17,757 nucleotides of DNA from an uncultured Faecalibaculum sp. (GCF_910588395.1 NZ_CAJUPA010000041.1:1-17757); one strand, 5' to 3'; positions 8,228-15,325 are shown, numbered from the stretch's first letter. Notes: generated by a model from the sequence alone, not told the origin. Numbers and translations: made by a program.

Positions 8228-8271
8228 GCTGTCAGCCCTCTGATTCTTACACCAGAGCTGACAGCCTTTTT
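8228..8271. terminator. Bidirectional intrinsic terminator between the nuclease gene and the nanE-like gene
   Basis: A perfect 9-base inverted repeat, GCTGTCAGC (8228-8236) and GCTGACAGC (8257-8265), has an additional inner TCTG/CAGA pairing. It is flanked by AAAAA to the left and CTTTTT to the right, so each strand reads stem then U-run. It can end both convergent transcripts. Confidence 0.85.
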
Positions 8272-8323
8272 CATCTGCTGATCCGGATCACCCCCATCCG
8301 GGCAAACCAGGCCATGGACAGCC

Positions 8324-8354
8324 ATCCGGACTGCAGTTTTTCTGCAGCCCGGAT
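8324..8354. other. Perfect hairpin just downstream of the nanE-like gene
   Basis: ATCCGG-A-CTGCAG, loop TTTTT, CTGCAG-C-CCGGAT form a 13-position stem, with the central A/C position mispaired on one strand and G-U on the other. It begins five bases after the nanE-like stop codon. No T-run follows on the minus strand, so it is more likely an mRNA 3'-end stabiliser than a terminator. Confidence 0.5.
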
Positions 8355-8359
8355 CATCA

Positions 8360-9112
8360 TCAGTGTTTTGCCCGCTCAGCGTCTCTCCAGTTGTCCTGCA
8401 GGCCACCCATCAGATCCGTGAACCGCTTGGCTGTCAGGTGCGGACGGGTAATGGCACTGCCAACCACCACAGAGTGCGCTCCCAGGAACAGGCACTTCAC
8501 TGCATCCTCCGGCGTGTAAATATGTCCTTCCATCATCATATAGGCATCATCCTTGAAATCCCGGCACATTCTCGCAAATTCCCGCATATCCGGTTCACTG
8601 ATGTGTTTGGTCTCAGCCGTATAGCCATACAGCGTCGGTGCCACAATATCCGCACCTTTCTCCACCGCATGACGGGCTTCCTCATAATTGGATACATCCG
8701 CGAAGAAAATCGCCTCAGGAATCTCTTTCTTCGCTTCCTCCAGCAGATCCCAGGCCACAGTCCCCTCATGAGTGGTCTGTTTCGTGCAGTCCAGCGCAAT
8801 GATTTCCGCTCCGGCATCCCAGATTGCCCTGACTTCCTTCATCGTCGGCGTAATAAACACATCTGTATCGTCGTGCCACACCTTCCAGAGCCCGATCACC
8901 GGCAGTTCCGGTACTGCCTGCTTGATTGCACGGATCTGCTCCGGTGAATTCGCCCGGATTCCCTTTGCCCCGGCCCAGCGGGCAGCTTCTGCCATCTTCA
9001 CCACCATATCATCCGTGTAAATCGGATCATCGTGCTGAACCTGACAGGACACAATCAGCCCATCCTTCAGGCCCTCCAGCAGCTCGCGTTTCTTCGCATC
9101 CTGTGTTTTCAT
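8360..9112 (-). CDS. NanE-like N-acylmannosamine-6-phosphate 2-epimerase, divergent
   Basis: A 250-residue TIM-barrel protein of the NanE family, which converts N-acetylmannosamine-6-phosphate to N-acetylglucosamine-6-phosphate in sialic acid catabolism. Family signatures: LIVSCQ near residue 20, GAKGIRAN at 48-55, PVIGLWK at 71-77, VFITPT at 85-90, and GSAITRP at 218-224 as part of the phosphate site. Lys77 and Glu195 (MEGHI) align with the catalytic Lys and Glu of characterised NanE. Departures are visible: GLWKVWHDD replaces the usual GIIKRDY, and YTAETKH differs from the common YTPYT. The substrate may therefore differ from ManNAc-6-P. It is the last gene of the GRE cluster, two bases after the DeoR stop, with AAGGAA seven bases upstream. 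No nanA or nanK is present in the window. Confidence 0.8.
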   Translation of the reverse strand: MKTQDAKKRELLEGLKDGLIVSCQVQHDDPIYTDDMVVKMAEAARWAGAKGIRANSPEQIRAIKQAVPELPVIGLWKVWHDDTDVFITPTMKEVRAIWDAGAEIIALDCTKQTTHEGTVAWDLLEEAKKEIPEAIFFADVSNYEEARHAVEKGADIVAPTLYGYTAETKHISEPDMREFARMCRDFKDDAYMMMEGHIYTPEDAVKCLFLGAHSVVVGSAITRPHLTAKRFTDLMGGLQDNWRDAERAKH

Positions 9113-9114
9113 AC

Positions 9115-9870
9115 TCAGTTTCCTTTCATTTCTTCTTCCTTTGTGTCCTCATGGCCTTCATCCGGCTCCGTGATCACCTGTGCAAAATTCTGCACCGGCG
9201 CAAAAGCGTACATTCCCCGGCGGTTCTCCTTGGATCTGTCCATCACCAGGTAGCTGGTGTTCGCCCGCTTCATCGCATCCTGCTTGATCTCGGCCACAGA
9301 CAGATCATTGGCCCAGGCCCGGTCATCTGCCAGACCGTTGGCAGAGACAAACGCCTTGTCAAACCAGAACGATTCCAGAATCTGTCTGGCCAGCGGTCCG
9401 GTACTCACCAGGTAGGATTTGTCAAAATCCCCTCCCAGCAGACAGATCCGGCCGGGGAAATTCTCCGGCACCTGCGACAGCAGATACACATTCGGTGTCA
9501 CGATCGTGATATCCCGGCTGCCCAGGTCCTTCATCATCTTTGCGATGGTCGTCCCGGAATCCAGGAACACACAGTCTCCATCCTGGACAAGATCCGCCGC
9601 TTTCCGGGCTGCACCGGCTTTCTGAACTGCGTGCATATCCGCCTTTTCCAGCGTCGCCGGCTCGAATATCTTTGTCAGATGCCGGCTGCGGTCCTTCAGA
9701 ACTGCACCTCCCCGCTGCCGGATCACAAGTCCCTGACGCTCCAGTTCATCCAGATCCCGCATGGCGGAACTGCGGGAGACACCAAACTCATTCATGATCT
9801 GACTTACGGACAGAAACTCCGACTGCCGGACCATGGACGCCAGCCTGTCCAGCCGCTCTGCATTGGTCAT
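9115..9870 (-). CDS. DeoR-family transcriptional regulator
   Basis: A 251-residue DeoR/GlpR-type regulator. The winged helix-turn-helix spans about 3-55 (NAERLDRLASMV, then SVSQIMNEFGVSRSSAMRDL). The C-terminal DeoR sensor domain has DSGTT at 104-108, GG at 146-147 and DKAFVSANG at 171-179. Members usually bind a phosphorylated sugar or sugar derivative and repress the operon they sit in. This is consistent with its position inside the SIS-GRE-activase-NanE cluster. The start at 9870 is chosen over one 12 codons upstream because it has GGAGG eight bases before it and lies one base after the activase stop (TGACATG). Candidate operators are described at the GRE and SIS promoters. The effector is unknown. 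Confidence 0.88.
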   Translation of the reverse strand: MTNAERLDRLASMVRQSEFLSVSQIMNEFGVSRSSAMRDLDELERQGLVIRQRGGAVLKDRSRHLTKIFEPATLEKADMHAVQKAGAARKAADLVQDGDCVFLDSGTTIAKMMKDLGSRDITIVTPNVYLLSQVPENFPGRICLLGGDFDKSYLVSTGPLARQILESFWFDKAFVSANGLADDRAWANDLSVAEIKQDAMKRANTSYLVMDRSKENRRGMYAFAPVQNFAQVITEPDEGHEDTKEEEMKGN

Positions 9871-9871
9871 G

Positions 9872-10783
9872 TCACTGCCCTCCAATCCGCGTCCCTTCAT
9901 CCGCAAAATCCGCCAGGATTTCCTTGTCCATCATCGGCGTCTGTTCATAAGGATAGCGCCGGTCCAGCTTGTGCCATTTTCCCTTTCCCATGGGATGAAA
10001 CGGCAGCAGCTGCATCTGTTCGAATCCCAGATGCCTGACATAGAATCTGATGTCCTCCAGATCTCCCTGATTGAATCCGGGTATCACCGGAACCCGGATC
10101 ACCACCGGCACATCCGTGGTTTTCAGATACCGCAGATGTTCTTCGATTTCCTCCAGATCTCCCCCGGTGAACTGCTTCAGTTTCTTTCCGTCACAGTGCT
10201 TCACATCGTGATACACCAAATCGATCCAGGGAAGCGCCTGCTGCAGCTTCTCCAGTCCATATGCGCCTTCTGTTTCCACCGCCGTGTGATACCCCCGGGC
10301 TTTCAGCGCCTGCAGCAGAGGCACCGGATCCTGCTGGAACACTTCCCCGCCGGAGAGAGTGACACCGCCCCGGGACACCTGGTAATAGTCCCGGTCCTTG
10401 TCCACCTCTGCCAGAATCTCACGCACCGTCATCACCTGCCCGGTGATTTCCATTGCCTTGTTCAGACAGGCAGTCACACAGCTGCCGCACCCTGTGCACA
10501 GCTCCCGGCTGATCACTGCCTTCCCGGCGCTGATGGCGATGGCTTTGGCAGGGCATGCCTTCTGGCACCGGCCACAGCCGGTGCACAGGCTGTCATCATG
10601 AAAGAGCTCCGGTTCCGGTTTCCAGGTTTCCGGGTTCGCGCACCAGGGGCAGTGCAGCCGGCAGCCTTTGAAGAAAACCACCGTTCGGATCCCCGGGCCG
10701 TCATGAGTGGCAAACCGCTGAATATTGGTGATGGTGTACCTGGCTTCGTCCCGATCCAGAATTCCATCCATTTTCGCTTTCAT
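9872..10783 (-). CDS. Glycyl radical enzyme activating enzyme (radical SAM, two extra 4Fe-4S clusters)
   Basis: A 303-residue radical S-adenosylmethionine enzyme that installs the glycyl radical on the adjacent GRE. The radical SAM cluster motif CxxxCxxC is at Cys41, Cys45 and Cys48 (GCRLHCPWC), preceded by HDGPGIRTVVFFKG. A ferredoxin-like insert carries two further 4Fe-4S motifs, CTGCGRCQKACP (67-78) and CTGCGSCVTACL (96-107). This insert is typical of activases of dehydratase, lyase and decarboxylase GREs rather than of pyruvate formate-lyase activase, which lacks it. A GGE motif (TLSGGEVF) for SAM binding follows. The start has AGGAGG ten bases upstream. The gene is separated from the GRE by a 118-base spacer containing a strong hairpin, which may set activase below GRE levels. 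Confidence 0.93.
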   Translation of the reverse strand: MKAKMDGILDRDEARYTITNIQRFATHDGPGIRTVVFFKGCRLHCPWCANPETWKPEPELFHDDSLCTGCGRCQKACPAKAIAISAGKAVISRELCTGCGSCVTACLNKAMEITGQVMTVREILAEVDKDRDYYQVSRGGVTLSGGEVFQQDPVPLLQALKARGYHTAVETEGAYGLEKLQQALPWIDLVYHDVKHCDGKKLKQFTGGDLEEIEEHLRYLKTTDVPVVIRVPVIPGFNQGDLEDIRFYVRHLGFEQMQLLPFHPMGKGKWHKLDRRYPYEQTPMMDKEILADFADEGTRIGGQ

Positions 10784-10847
10784 CCATCACTCACCTCCTG
10801 TTTTCTTCTGAACATGTATTGTCCCTGTATGTCCCCCTTATTTGAAA

Positions 10848-10901
10848 GCGGCGTCTGAGAGAACAGAGTCTGCAGAGCAGATCTGTTCTCTCAGTGGCCG
10901 C
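10848..10901 (-). terminator. Strong hairpin (attenuator or partial terminator) between the GRE and its activase
   Basis: A perfect 12-base stem, TGAGAGAACAGA (10856-10867) with TCTGTTCTCTCA (10882-10893), is extended by GCGGC/GCCGC (10848-10852, 10897-10901) across a 3-base internal loop. It begins immediately after the GRE stop codon (TAA, 10904-10902). On the minus strand it is followed by TTTCAAATAAG, a short T-run. It may partly stop transcription or protect the GRE mRNA end. Confidence 0.7.
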
Positions 10902-13166
10902 TTAGTCCCATAATGCCCGGGACAGCAGCTCATCCTGGACCGTTTTGTCCAGATCCACAAACACCGCGCTGTATCCTGCAACCCGGACGATGAGATCCGG
11001 ATACTTTTCCGGATGCTTCTGGGCATCCTCCAGCTGACCTTTGTCCACCACTGTGACCATGAGCTGGCAGCCGCCTTTTCTGAAATAGGTGTCAAACAGG
11101 ATTTTCACCTTTTCCTTGTCCTCATGCATCATCCGCGGGGTGAACTTGATGTTCTGCACCGAACCGCCGTGATATCTGGCGTCAAACCGGGACAGAGAGT
11201 TGAGCACTGCCGTGGGGCCGGATTTGGCGGCTCCTCCCTGGGGATTGTTGGCGGGATTCATGTAGACTCCTTTCCGCCGTCCATCCAGACTGGCTGCAGT
11301 CTGCAGGCCCCAGTCTGTATTGGTCTGGTTGTTGGAAATCACGATCAGGAAATAATCCATGCCCAGGTCAATGCCTTTCTGCCGGACAGATTTCGCCGTG
11401 AATTCGTACAGATCATCCGCCATGTCATCGGCTTCCGGCTCATCGTTGCCGTACTTGGGAACCGCCAGAATGTCCCGGAGCAGTTCCCCGTCTCCCTGGA
11501 AATCCCGGCTGGCGGCTTCGTTCATTTCCTCCAGCGTGTATTTCCGCTCCTCAAACACCAGACGCTTCACAGCGGTCAGGGCATCGGACGCATTGATGTT
11601 GCCATAGGTCTCCAGGGTGCCGCCCAGGATCCTGACACCGCCATCCAGAAGCGCCTTGCCCCTGGCCAGGCAGTCATCCATCAGCGCACTGGCAAACAGG
11701 AAGGACACTTCCCGGTTCATGACCTCATAGGAGTGCAGCTGATCCCGGGCGCACTTTTCGAAATACCAGTCCAGCAGCCGGCGGTACTGCGCGTAAAAGG
11801 CTTCGAAGGTTGTCAGTTCAGACAGCGGAAGCAGTTCCACCGGTCCGTTTTTCTTCTGACCGTCCATGGGATCAATGCCCTCGTTCATGGCAATCTGCAG
11901 CACCTTTACCATGTTCAGCAGCGTATTGGGGGTTCCCACGGACTGTCCCTGAATCACGAATTCCCCGCATCCGAATGGCAGATACTGCTCCGCTGTCTTC
12001 CTGTCCACCCGCATGGCGTACTGCACAGCCGGAATGTTCACATCGTCGTTGTAGAGCGTGGGATAGGTGGCGCCTGCCGCAATGCATTCATACGCCATGT
12101 CTTTGAGAACGGGATCTGTCCGGGAATCAAACCGGAAGGTGAACTGCGGCTCCACGCAGCGCAGCTTCTTCACCACCCGCAGGCAGATCTTCGCAAAGAG
12201 GTCCGCAGCCTCCGGATCCGGACGGCCCCGTCCACCGACGATGATGCGGCCATTGACGGTGGTCCGGCGGTTTTCAATGAGCATCCACAAACTCTCCAGC
12301 ACCTCCTGGGCGCTTTCCTCCGTCTCGATCCCTGCATCGATATCGGCTTTCAGATACGGTCCCAGAATAATGTCCAGACGGCCGTAGTTGATGCAGCCGG
12401 CACACAGGGCATACAGCCAGAACAGCTGCAGGGCCTGACGGAAGGTGGCCGGGGCTGCCTGTTCAATGGCTGCCAGGTCCTGAATCATCCGTGCCTTCGC
12501 ACTCTCCGGCACTTCCCGGGATTCTGTCACCAGCTGCTGCTGTGCGTGAATGACCTGCTCAAACAGATCCATCATCTCCAGGGAAGCCTGCAGATAGGCG
12601 TTGTCCGGATCCAGAACCAGACGGCTGCGGATCTCCTCTTTCATTCCCGGGACACCCAGCCGCATGAGTTTTCCATAGTCCAGCATCATCCCGGAGAGTC
12701 TGGCTGTGGCCATATAGGGATAGGCGCAGTCAATGAACCGGCCTGTGACCGTTTCATCCAGCACATCCTGACAGTACAGCGTTTTCAGGTCGTGTTCCTG
12801 CCAGAAATCGTACAGTGCATCCACCCGGTGCCACTGGTCTTCGGGAAGCTCATTCTTCAGCCCACGGAGCTTGTGAAACACACAATAGTGCCCCACGCCG
12901 CCAACACTGGTCACACAGCCAAATCCAATGGGCAGAAAATCCAGACGGCCGGCAGTCAGATCCCCGGGTTCCAGGTGCCGGAACAGATCCGGATAGATGA
13001 CAGACAGACACCGCACTTCCCGGATGGCTTTGTCTTCTGACAGATTTTCCCGGTAGACCCGGGTATACCGTTCCATGAGTGCCAGCTGTTCTTCGGGAGT
13101 TTTCTCACTGGGAAGCTTTCTGGACACTTCCACATTCTGCGCGCCATCAATGTTGATGTGTTTCAT
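10902..13166 (-). CDS. Glycyl radical enzyme of unknown substrate (PFL/dehydratase superfamily)
   Basis: A 754-residue glycyl radical enzyme. The C-terminal radical loop RVAGYSAVF places the radical at Gly731. The active-site cysteine is Cys400 in PFGCGEF, with Glu402 where C-C dehydratases and C-N lyases carry the general base of a GCxE motif. PFL would have two adjacent cysteines, so this is not pyruvate formate-lyase. In the characterised dehydratase and lyase types I recall, GCVE is usual; here Gly replaces Val and no Pro follows the Glu. The family's barrel signature YGRLDIILGPYL is at 261-272. The start has AGAGGA upstream of ATG and its own predicted promoter. Neighbours (SIS, NanE-like, DeoR) suggest a sugar-phosphate or amino-sugar-related substrate, for dehydration or bond cleavage. 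This is inference; specific assignments such as glycerol, choline or hydroxyproline are not supported. Confidence 0.92.
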   Translation of the reverse strand: MKHINIDGAQNVEVSRKLPSEKTPEEQLALMERYTRVYRENLSEDKAIREVRCLSVIYPDLFRHLEPGDLTAGRLDFLPIGFGCVTSVGGVGHYCVFHKLRGLKNELPEDQWHRVDALYDFWQEHDLKTLYCQDVLDETVTGRFIDCAYPYMATARLSGMMLDYGKLMRLGVPGMKEEIRSRLVLDPDNAYLQASLEMMDLFEQVIHAQQQLVTESREVPESAKARMIQDLAAIEQAAPATFRQALQLFWLYALCAGCINYGRLDIILGPYLKADIDAGIETEESAQEVLESLWMLIENRRTTVNGRIIVGGRGRPDPEAADLFAKICLRVVKKLRCVEPQFTFRFDSRTDPVLKDMAYECIAAGATYPTLYNDDVNIPAVQYAMRVDRKTAEQYLPFGCGEFVIQGQSVGTPNTLLNMVKVLQIAMNEGIDPMDGQKKNGPVELLPLSELTTFEAFYAQYRRLLDWYFEKCARDQLHSYEVMNREVSFLFASALMDDCLARGKALLDGGVRILGGTLETYGNINASDALTAVKRLVFEERKYTLEEMNEAASRDFQGDGELLRDILAVPKYGNDEPEADDMADDLYEFTAKSVRQKGIDLGMDYFLIVISNNQTNTDWGLQTAASLDGRRKGVYMNPANNPQGGAAKSGPTAVLNSLSRFDARYHGGSVQNIKFTPRMMHEDKEKVKILFDTYFRKGGCQLMVTVVDKGQLEDAQKHPEKYPDLIVRVAGYSAVFVDLDKTVQDELLSRALWD

Positions 13167-13189
13167 GTGTGTTCCTCTCTTTCATCCAC

Positions 13190-13218
13190 AGGATACCGCG
13201 TCATTCATCCATTTTCAA
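13190..13218 (-). promoter_or_regulatory. Internal promoter of the GRE gene
   Basis: On the minus strand, TTGAAA (13218-13213) and TATCCT (13195-13190) are separated by exactly 17 bases. The predicted start near 13183 leaves a short leader containing the AGAGGA ribosome binding site. Upstream T/A tracts in 10-base phase (to 13246) could act as an UP-like or bent-DNA element. The GRE can thus be transcribed independently of the SIS gene. Confidence 0.65.
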
Positions 13219-13318
13219 CCGTTTTTATTCATTTTTGTTCTTTTTTAACCAGAATAACCGGTCTGAATTCATCACATTTACGCTGGAAGACCCTGATTCC
13301 GCCATTTTCATTCATTTT
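13209..13318. repeat. Three 17-base related repeats in the SIS-GRE intergenic region
   Basis: CCATTTTCATTCATTTT (13302-13318) recurs at 13219-13235 with two mismatches and at 13209-13225 with three. The last two overlap with a 10-base offset and cover the GRE -35 element. Such positioning suits a repressor binding site, possibly for the DeoR-family protein of this cluster. The motif is T-rich, so chance similarity is a concern. Confidence 0.4.
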
Positions 13319-14310
13319 CGGCTGCTTTCCCGAAACAGAAATTTTTCTGAATGGGAAATGTTTTCAATGTCATAGGGATACCGGGAGGTATCAATCCCCA
13401 GCCTGCAGGCTCCAAGGGCAGCTGCCAGCTGAAAGGGAATGACCATCCGGATCAGATCCAGATCCTGACCGCCTGCTTCCAGCACCAGTACATGGTCTGT
13501 GATCTGCAAGACCAGCTCCACGGTCTGGGCATCCCGGTCTGTCTGCATCACAGCCACCAGCAGATCATCCTGATTGAAGGCCAGATCTGCCAGATGACTG
13601 AGCTCTTCGGTTTCTTCCCGCATCACGGCTTTGCGCAGACACTCCCGCATCTTCAGGGCACCTTCCATGGCGGTGACCCAGTGCAGTCCGCTGCCTGTCA
13701 CCGTGATTTTCGGCGCCTGCAGCAGTTCAGGAAGATGTTCCTGCACAAATCCTTCCGCCTGCCGGATGACATCCGGCAGGGCTGCAATCTCGTCAGTCAC
13801 ATCCGTGGAAAAACCGGCAGCGTGGCGGATGGCCAGGATCCATTCCAGAATCGCAGCTGTGTAGCCCTGGGTTTCCGGGGGCACCAGTTCCCGCTGGCAG
13901 ACCAGCGGCATCCAGGCATCACACAGGTTCACCAGCGGACTGTCCGCTTCCAGGGAAAACGCCAGGGTGGCACATCCCTGCTTCTTCGCGTGATCCAGCG
14001 CCTGCAGCGTGGAAATGCTGTTGCCTGACTGGGAGATTCCCACCACCAGTGTCTCTTGGGGTTTTCTGATTTTCCCGCCGGCAAGCAGAGCCGGCAGACA
14101 GGCCCGGGCATCCAGGGGCAGATATTTCTCCGTCAGCATCGCCGCTGCCTGGCTGACGTGCTGGCTGGTCCCCGATCCGGTATACACCACCCTTTGAATG
14201 GGCCGGTTTTCCAGCAGGCTGCCAAAGACACCGATCCAGCTTTCTTTCCGGTCCAGAACCGACTGCAGGATTTCCGGCTGCCGGATGATGTAGTCATACA
14301 TGGTGCACAT
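13312..14310 (-). CDS. Double-SIS-domain sugar isomerase/deaminase-like protein (GlmS isomerase-like)
   Basis: A 332-residue protein with two sugar isomerase (SIS) domains, resembling the isomerase half of GlmS and the AgaS/FrlB group that act on aminosugar phosphates or Amadori-type phosphates. The first SIS has TGSGTS at 44-49 and SQSGNS at 93-98, the phosphosugar-binding serines. The second has TGSGLHWVTAMEGALKMREC at 205-224 and EELSHLAD, matching the GALKLKE...E-HGP pattern, but with Leu-Ala in place of Gly-Pro. There is no glutaminase domain, so it is not a complete GlmS. The ATG at 14310 is chosen over one 37 codons upstream because AGGAGG lies nine bases before it. It is first in the GRE cluster. 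The likely reaction is ketose-aldose isomerisation, deamination or deglycation of a phosphorylated aminosugar. Confidence 0.82.
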   Translation of the reverse strand: MCTMYDYIIRQPEILQSVLDRKESWIGVFGSLLENRPIQRVVYTGSGTSQHVSQAAAMLTEKYLPLDARACLPALLAGGKIRKPQETLVVGISQSGNSISTLQALDHAKKQGCATLAFSLEADSPLVNLCDAWMPLVCQRELVPPETQGYTAAILEWILAIRHAAGFSTDVTDEIAALPDVIRQAEGFVQEHLPELLQAPKITVTGSGLHWVTAMEGALKMRECLRKAVMREETEELSHLADLAFNQDDLLVAVMQTDRDAQTVELVLQITDHVLVLEAGGQDLDLIRMVIPFQLAAALGACRLGIDTSRYPYDIENISHSEKFLFRESSRK

Positions 14311-14363
14311 CGCAAATTCCTCCTCTTTCTTGTTCTGTCCTGACCGTATCACAGAGACGTCTG

Positions 14364-14379
14364 GAATGATATACCATTC
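14364..14379. promoter_or_regulatory. Near-palindrome upstream of the SIS gene (candidate operator)
   Basis: GAATGATATACCATTC has GAATG/CATTC arms around ATATAC. It lies 54 bases upstream of the SIS start, in the divergent region with the HAD operon. The minus-strand reading AATGGTATATCATT resembles sugar-regulator operators in form. The protein that binds it cannot be named. Confidence 0.4.
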
Positions 14380-14482
14380 AAGCCGACAATCCTCTCTTCT
14401 CCTTTCAGCCCCGGCGTCCATCGGCAGAAACCTGTCGGCGGAAAAAGTTTCCCTGCATTTTTTATTCGGCTATCATGGAGTC

Positions 14483-15325
14483 ATGACAAGCAGGACAGAG
14501 GACAAAAACAGGCCGTTTCCGGCGGTGGAAGCGGTGTTCTTCGATGTGGACGGCACATTGTACGACCACGCAGCCGGGGGGATCCCGGATCTGCACATGA
14601 AAGCGATGAAGGATCTGCAGGGGCAGGGCATCAAGGTGTGTCTGTGTTCCGGGCGATGCATGCCGCTGCTGGAAAACCTCGGCATTCTGGATCTGTTTCC
14701 CTTTGACGGGGTGGTTGCGGGCAATGGCAGCTATGTATACGGCGAGAAGGGCCGTCTGATTTATGCCGATCCGGTGGATCCACGGGCAGCCGCTGACATC
14801 TTCCGGCTGGCGGCTGCGCAGAACATTCCGGTGTTTGCCGCGGGCAACCGGGTGCTGGTGACGGAGATGACTGACGGGGTCCGGGATCTGTTTGAACGGA
14901 TCAGCGTCCAGAATATTCCGGTGAGAAACCCGCTGCCGGATGACACCTTCGCGGTGCTGTCTCTGGTGGAGGAAAACCGGCGGCTGCATCCGGAGTTTGC
15001 GGTACCGGGGATCCGGCTGCTGGAGAACGAACTGTCGATGGATATGATGAAGGACGATCTGTCGAAATACGAAGGCATCCGCCGGCTGCTGGATTATTAC
15101 GGTCTTTCCTCGTATATGGCCTTCGGGGATGCGCTGAATGATCTGGAGATGCTGGAGCACGCGGATGTGGGTGTGGCCATGGGCAATGCCCAGAAGGAAC
15201 TGCTGGAGAGGATCCCGGAGGTGTGTCCGCCGGTGACAGAATCCGGCATTTATGTCTGGCTGAAGGATCACGGCTTTCTGTCTGTGGCATCAAAGGAGCC
15301 TCCGACCGGAGGCAGTCTTCAGTGA
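14483..15325 (+). CDS. Cof-type HAD-IIB sugar phosphatase
   Basis: A 280-residue haloacid dehalogenase-superfamily phosphatase of the Cof/IIB type, acting on phosphorylated sugars or other small metabolites in the cytoplasm. Motif I is DVDGT with nucleophile Asp21 and Asp23. Motif II is Ser56 in CSGR. Motif III is Lys195 (LSKYEG). Motif IV is GDALND with Asp216 and Asp220. The residues between motifs II and III form the C2 cap. The frame stays open far upstream; the ATG at 14483 is preferred because it is closest to the conserved core. Only GGAG two bases before it is visible, so initiation is weak or the mRNA is leaderless. It is the first gene of a four-gene operon divergent from the GRE cluster. 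The substrate is unknown; a link to the neighbouring sugar-phosphate genes is inference. Confidence 0.88.
   Translation: MTSRTEDKNRPFPAVEAVFFDVDGTLYDHAAGGIPDLHMKAMKDLQGQGIKVCLCSGRCMPLLENLGILDLFPFDGVVAGNGSYVYGEKGRLIYADPVDPRAAADIFRLAAAQNIPVFAAGNRVLVTEMTDGVRDLFERISVQNIPVRNPLPDDTFAVLSLVEENRRLHPEFAVPGIRLLENELSMDMMKDDLSKYEGIRRLLDYYGLSSYMAFGDALNDLEMLEHADVGVAMGNAQKELLERIPEVCPPVTESGIYVWLKDHGFLSVASKEPPTGGSLQ

Noticed and set aside
10770..10790. ATG overlapping the activase start in another frame (ATGGATGAAAG)
   Set aside because: It is out of frame with the radical SAM protein and gives no conserved product; the in-frame ATG at 10783 has a suitably spaced AGGAGG.
11013..13040. Long open frame (675 codons) on the + strand opposite the GRE gene
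   Set aside because: Antisense to the GRE; His/Gln-rich translation, no domain, no start signals.
10902..13166. Annotation of the GRE as pyruvate formate-lyase
   Set aside because: The adjacent Cys-Cys pair of PFL is absent; a single Cys in a GCGE motif and a two-cluster activase point to the dehydratase/lyase type.
13312..14310. Annotation of the SIS protein as GlmS
   Set aside because: There is no N-terminal glutaminase domain; only the isomerase-like half is present.
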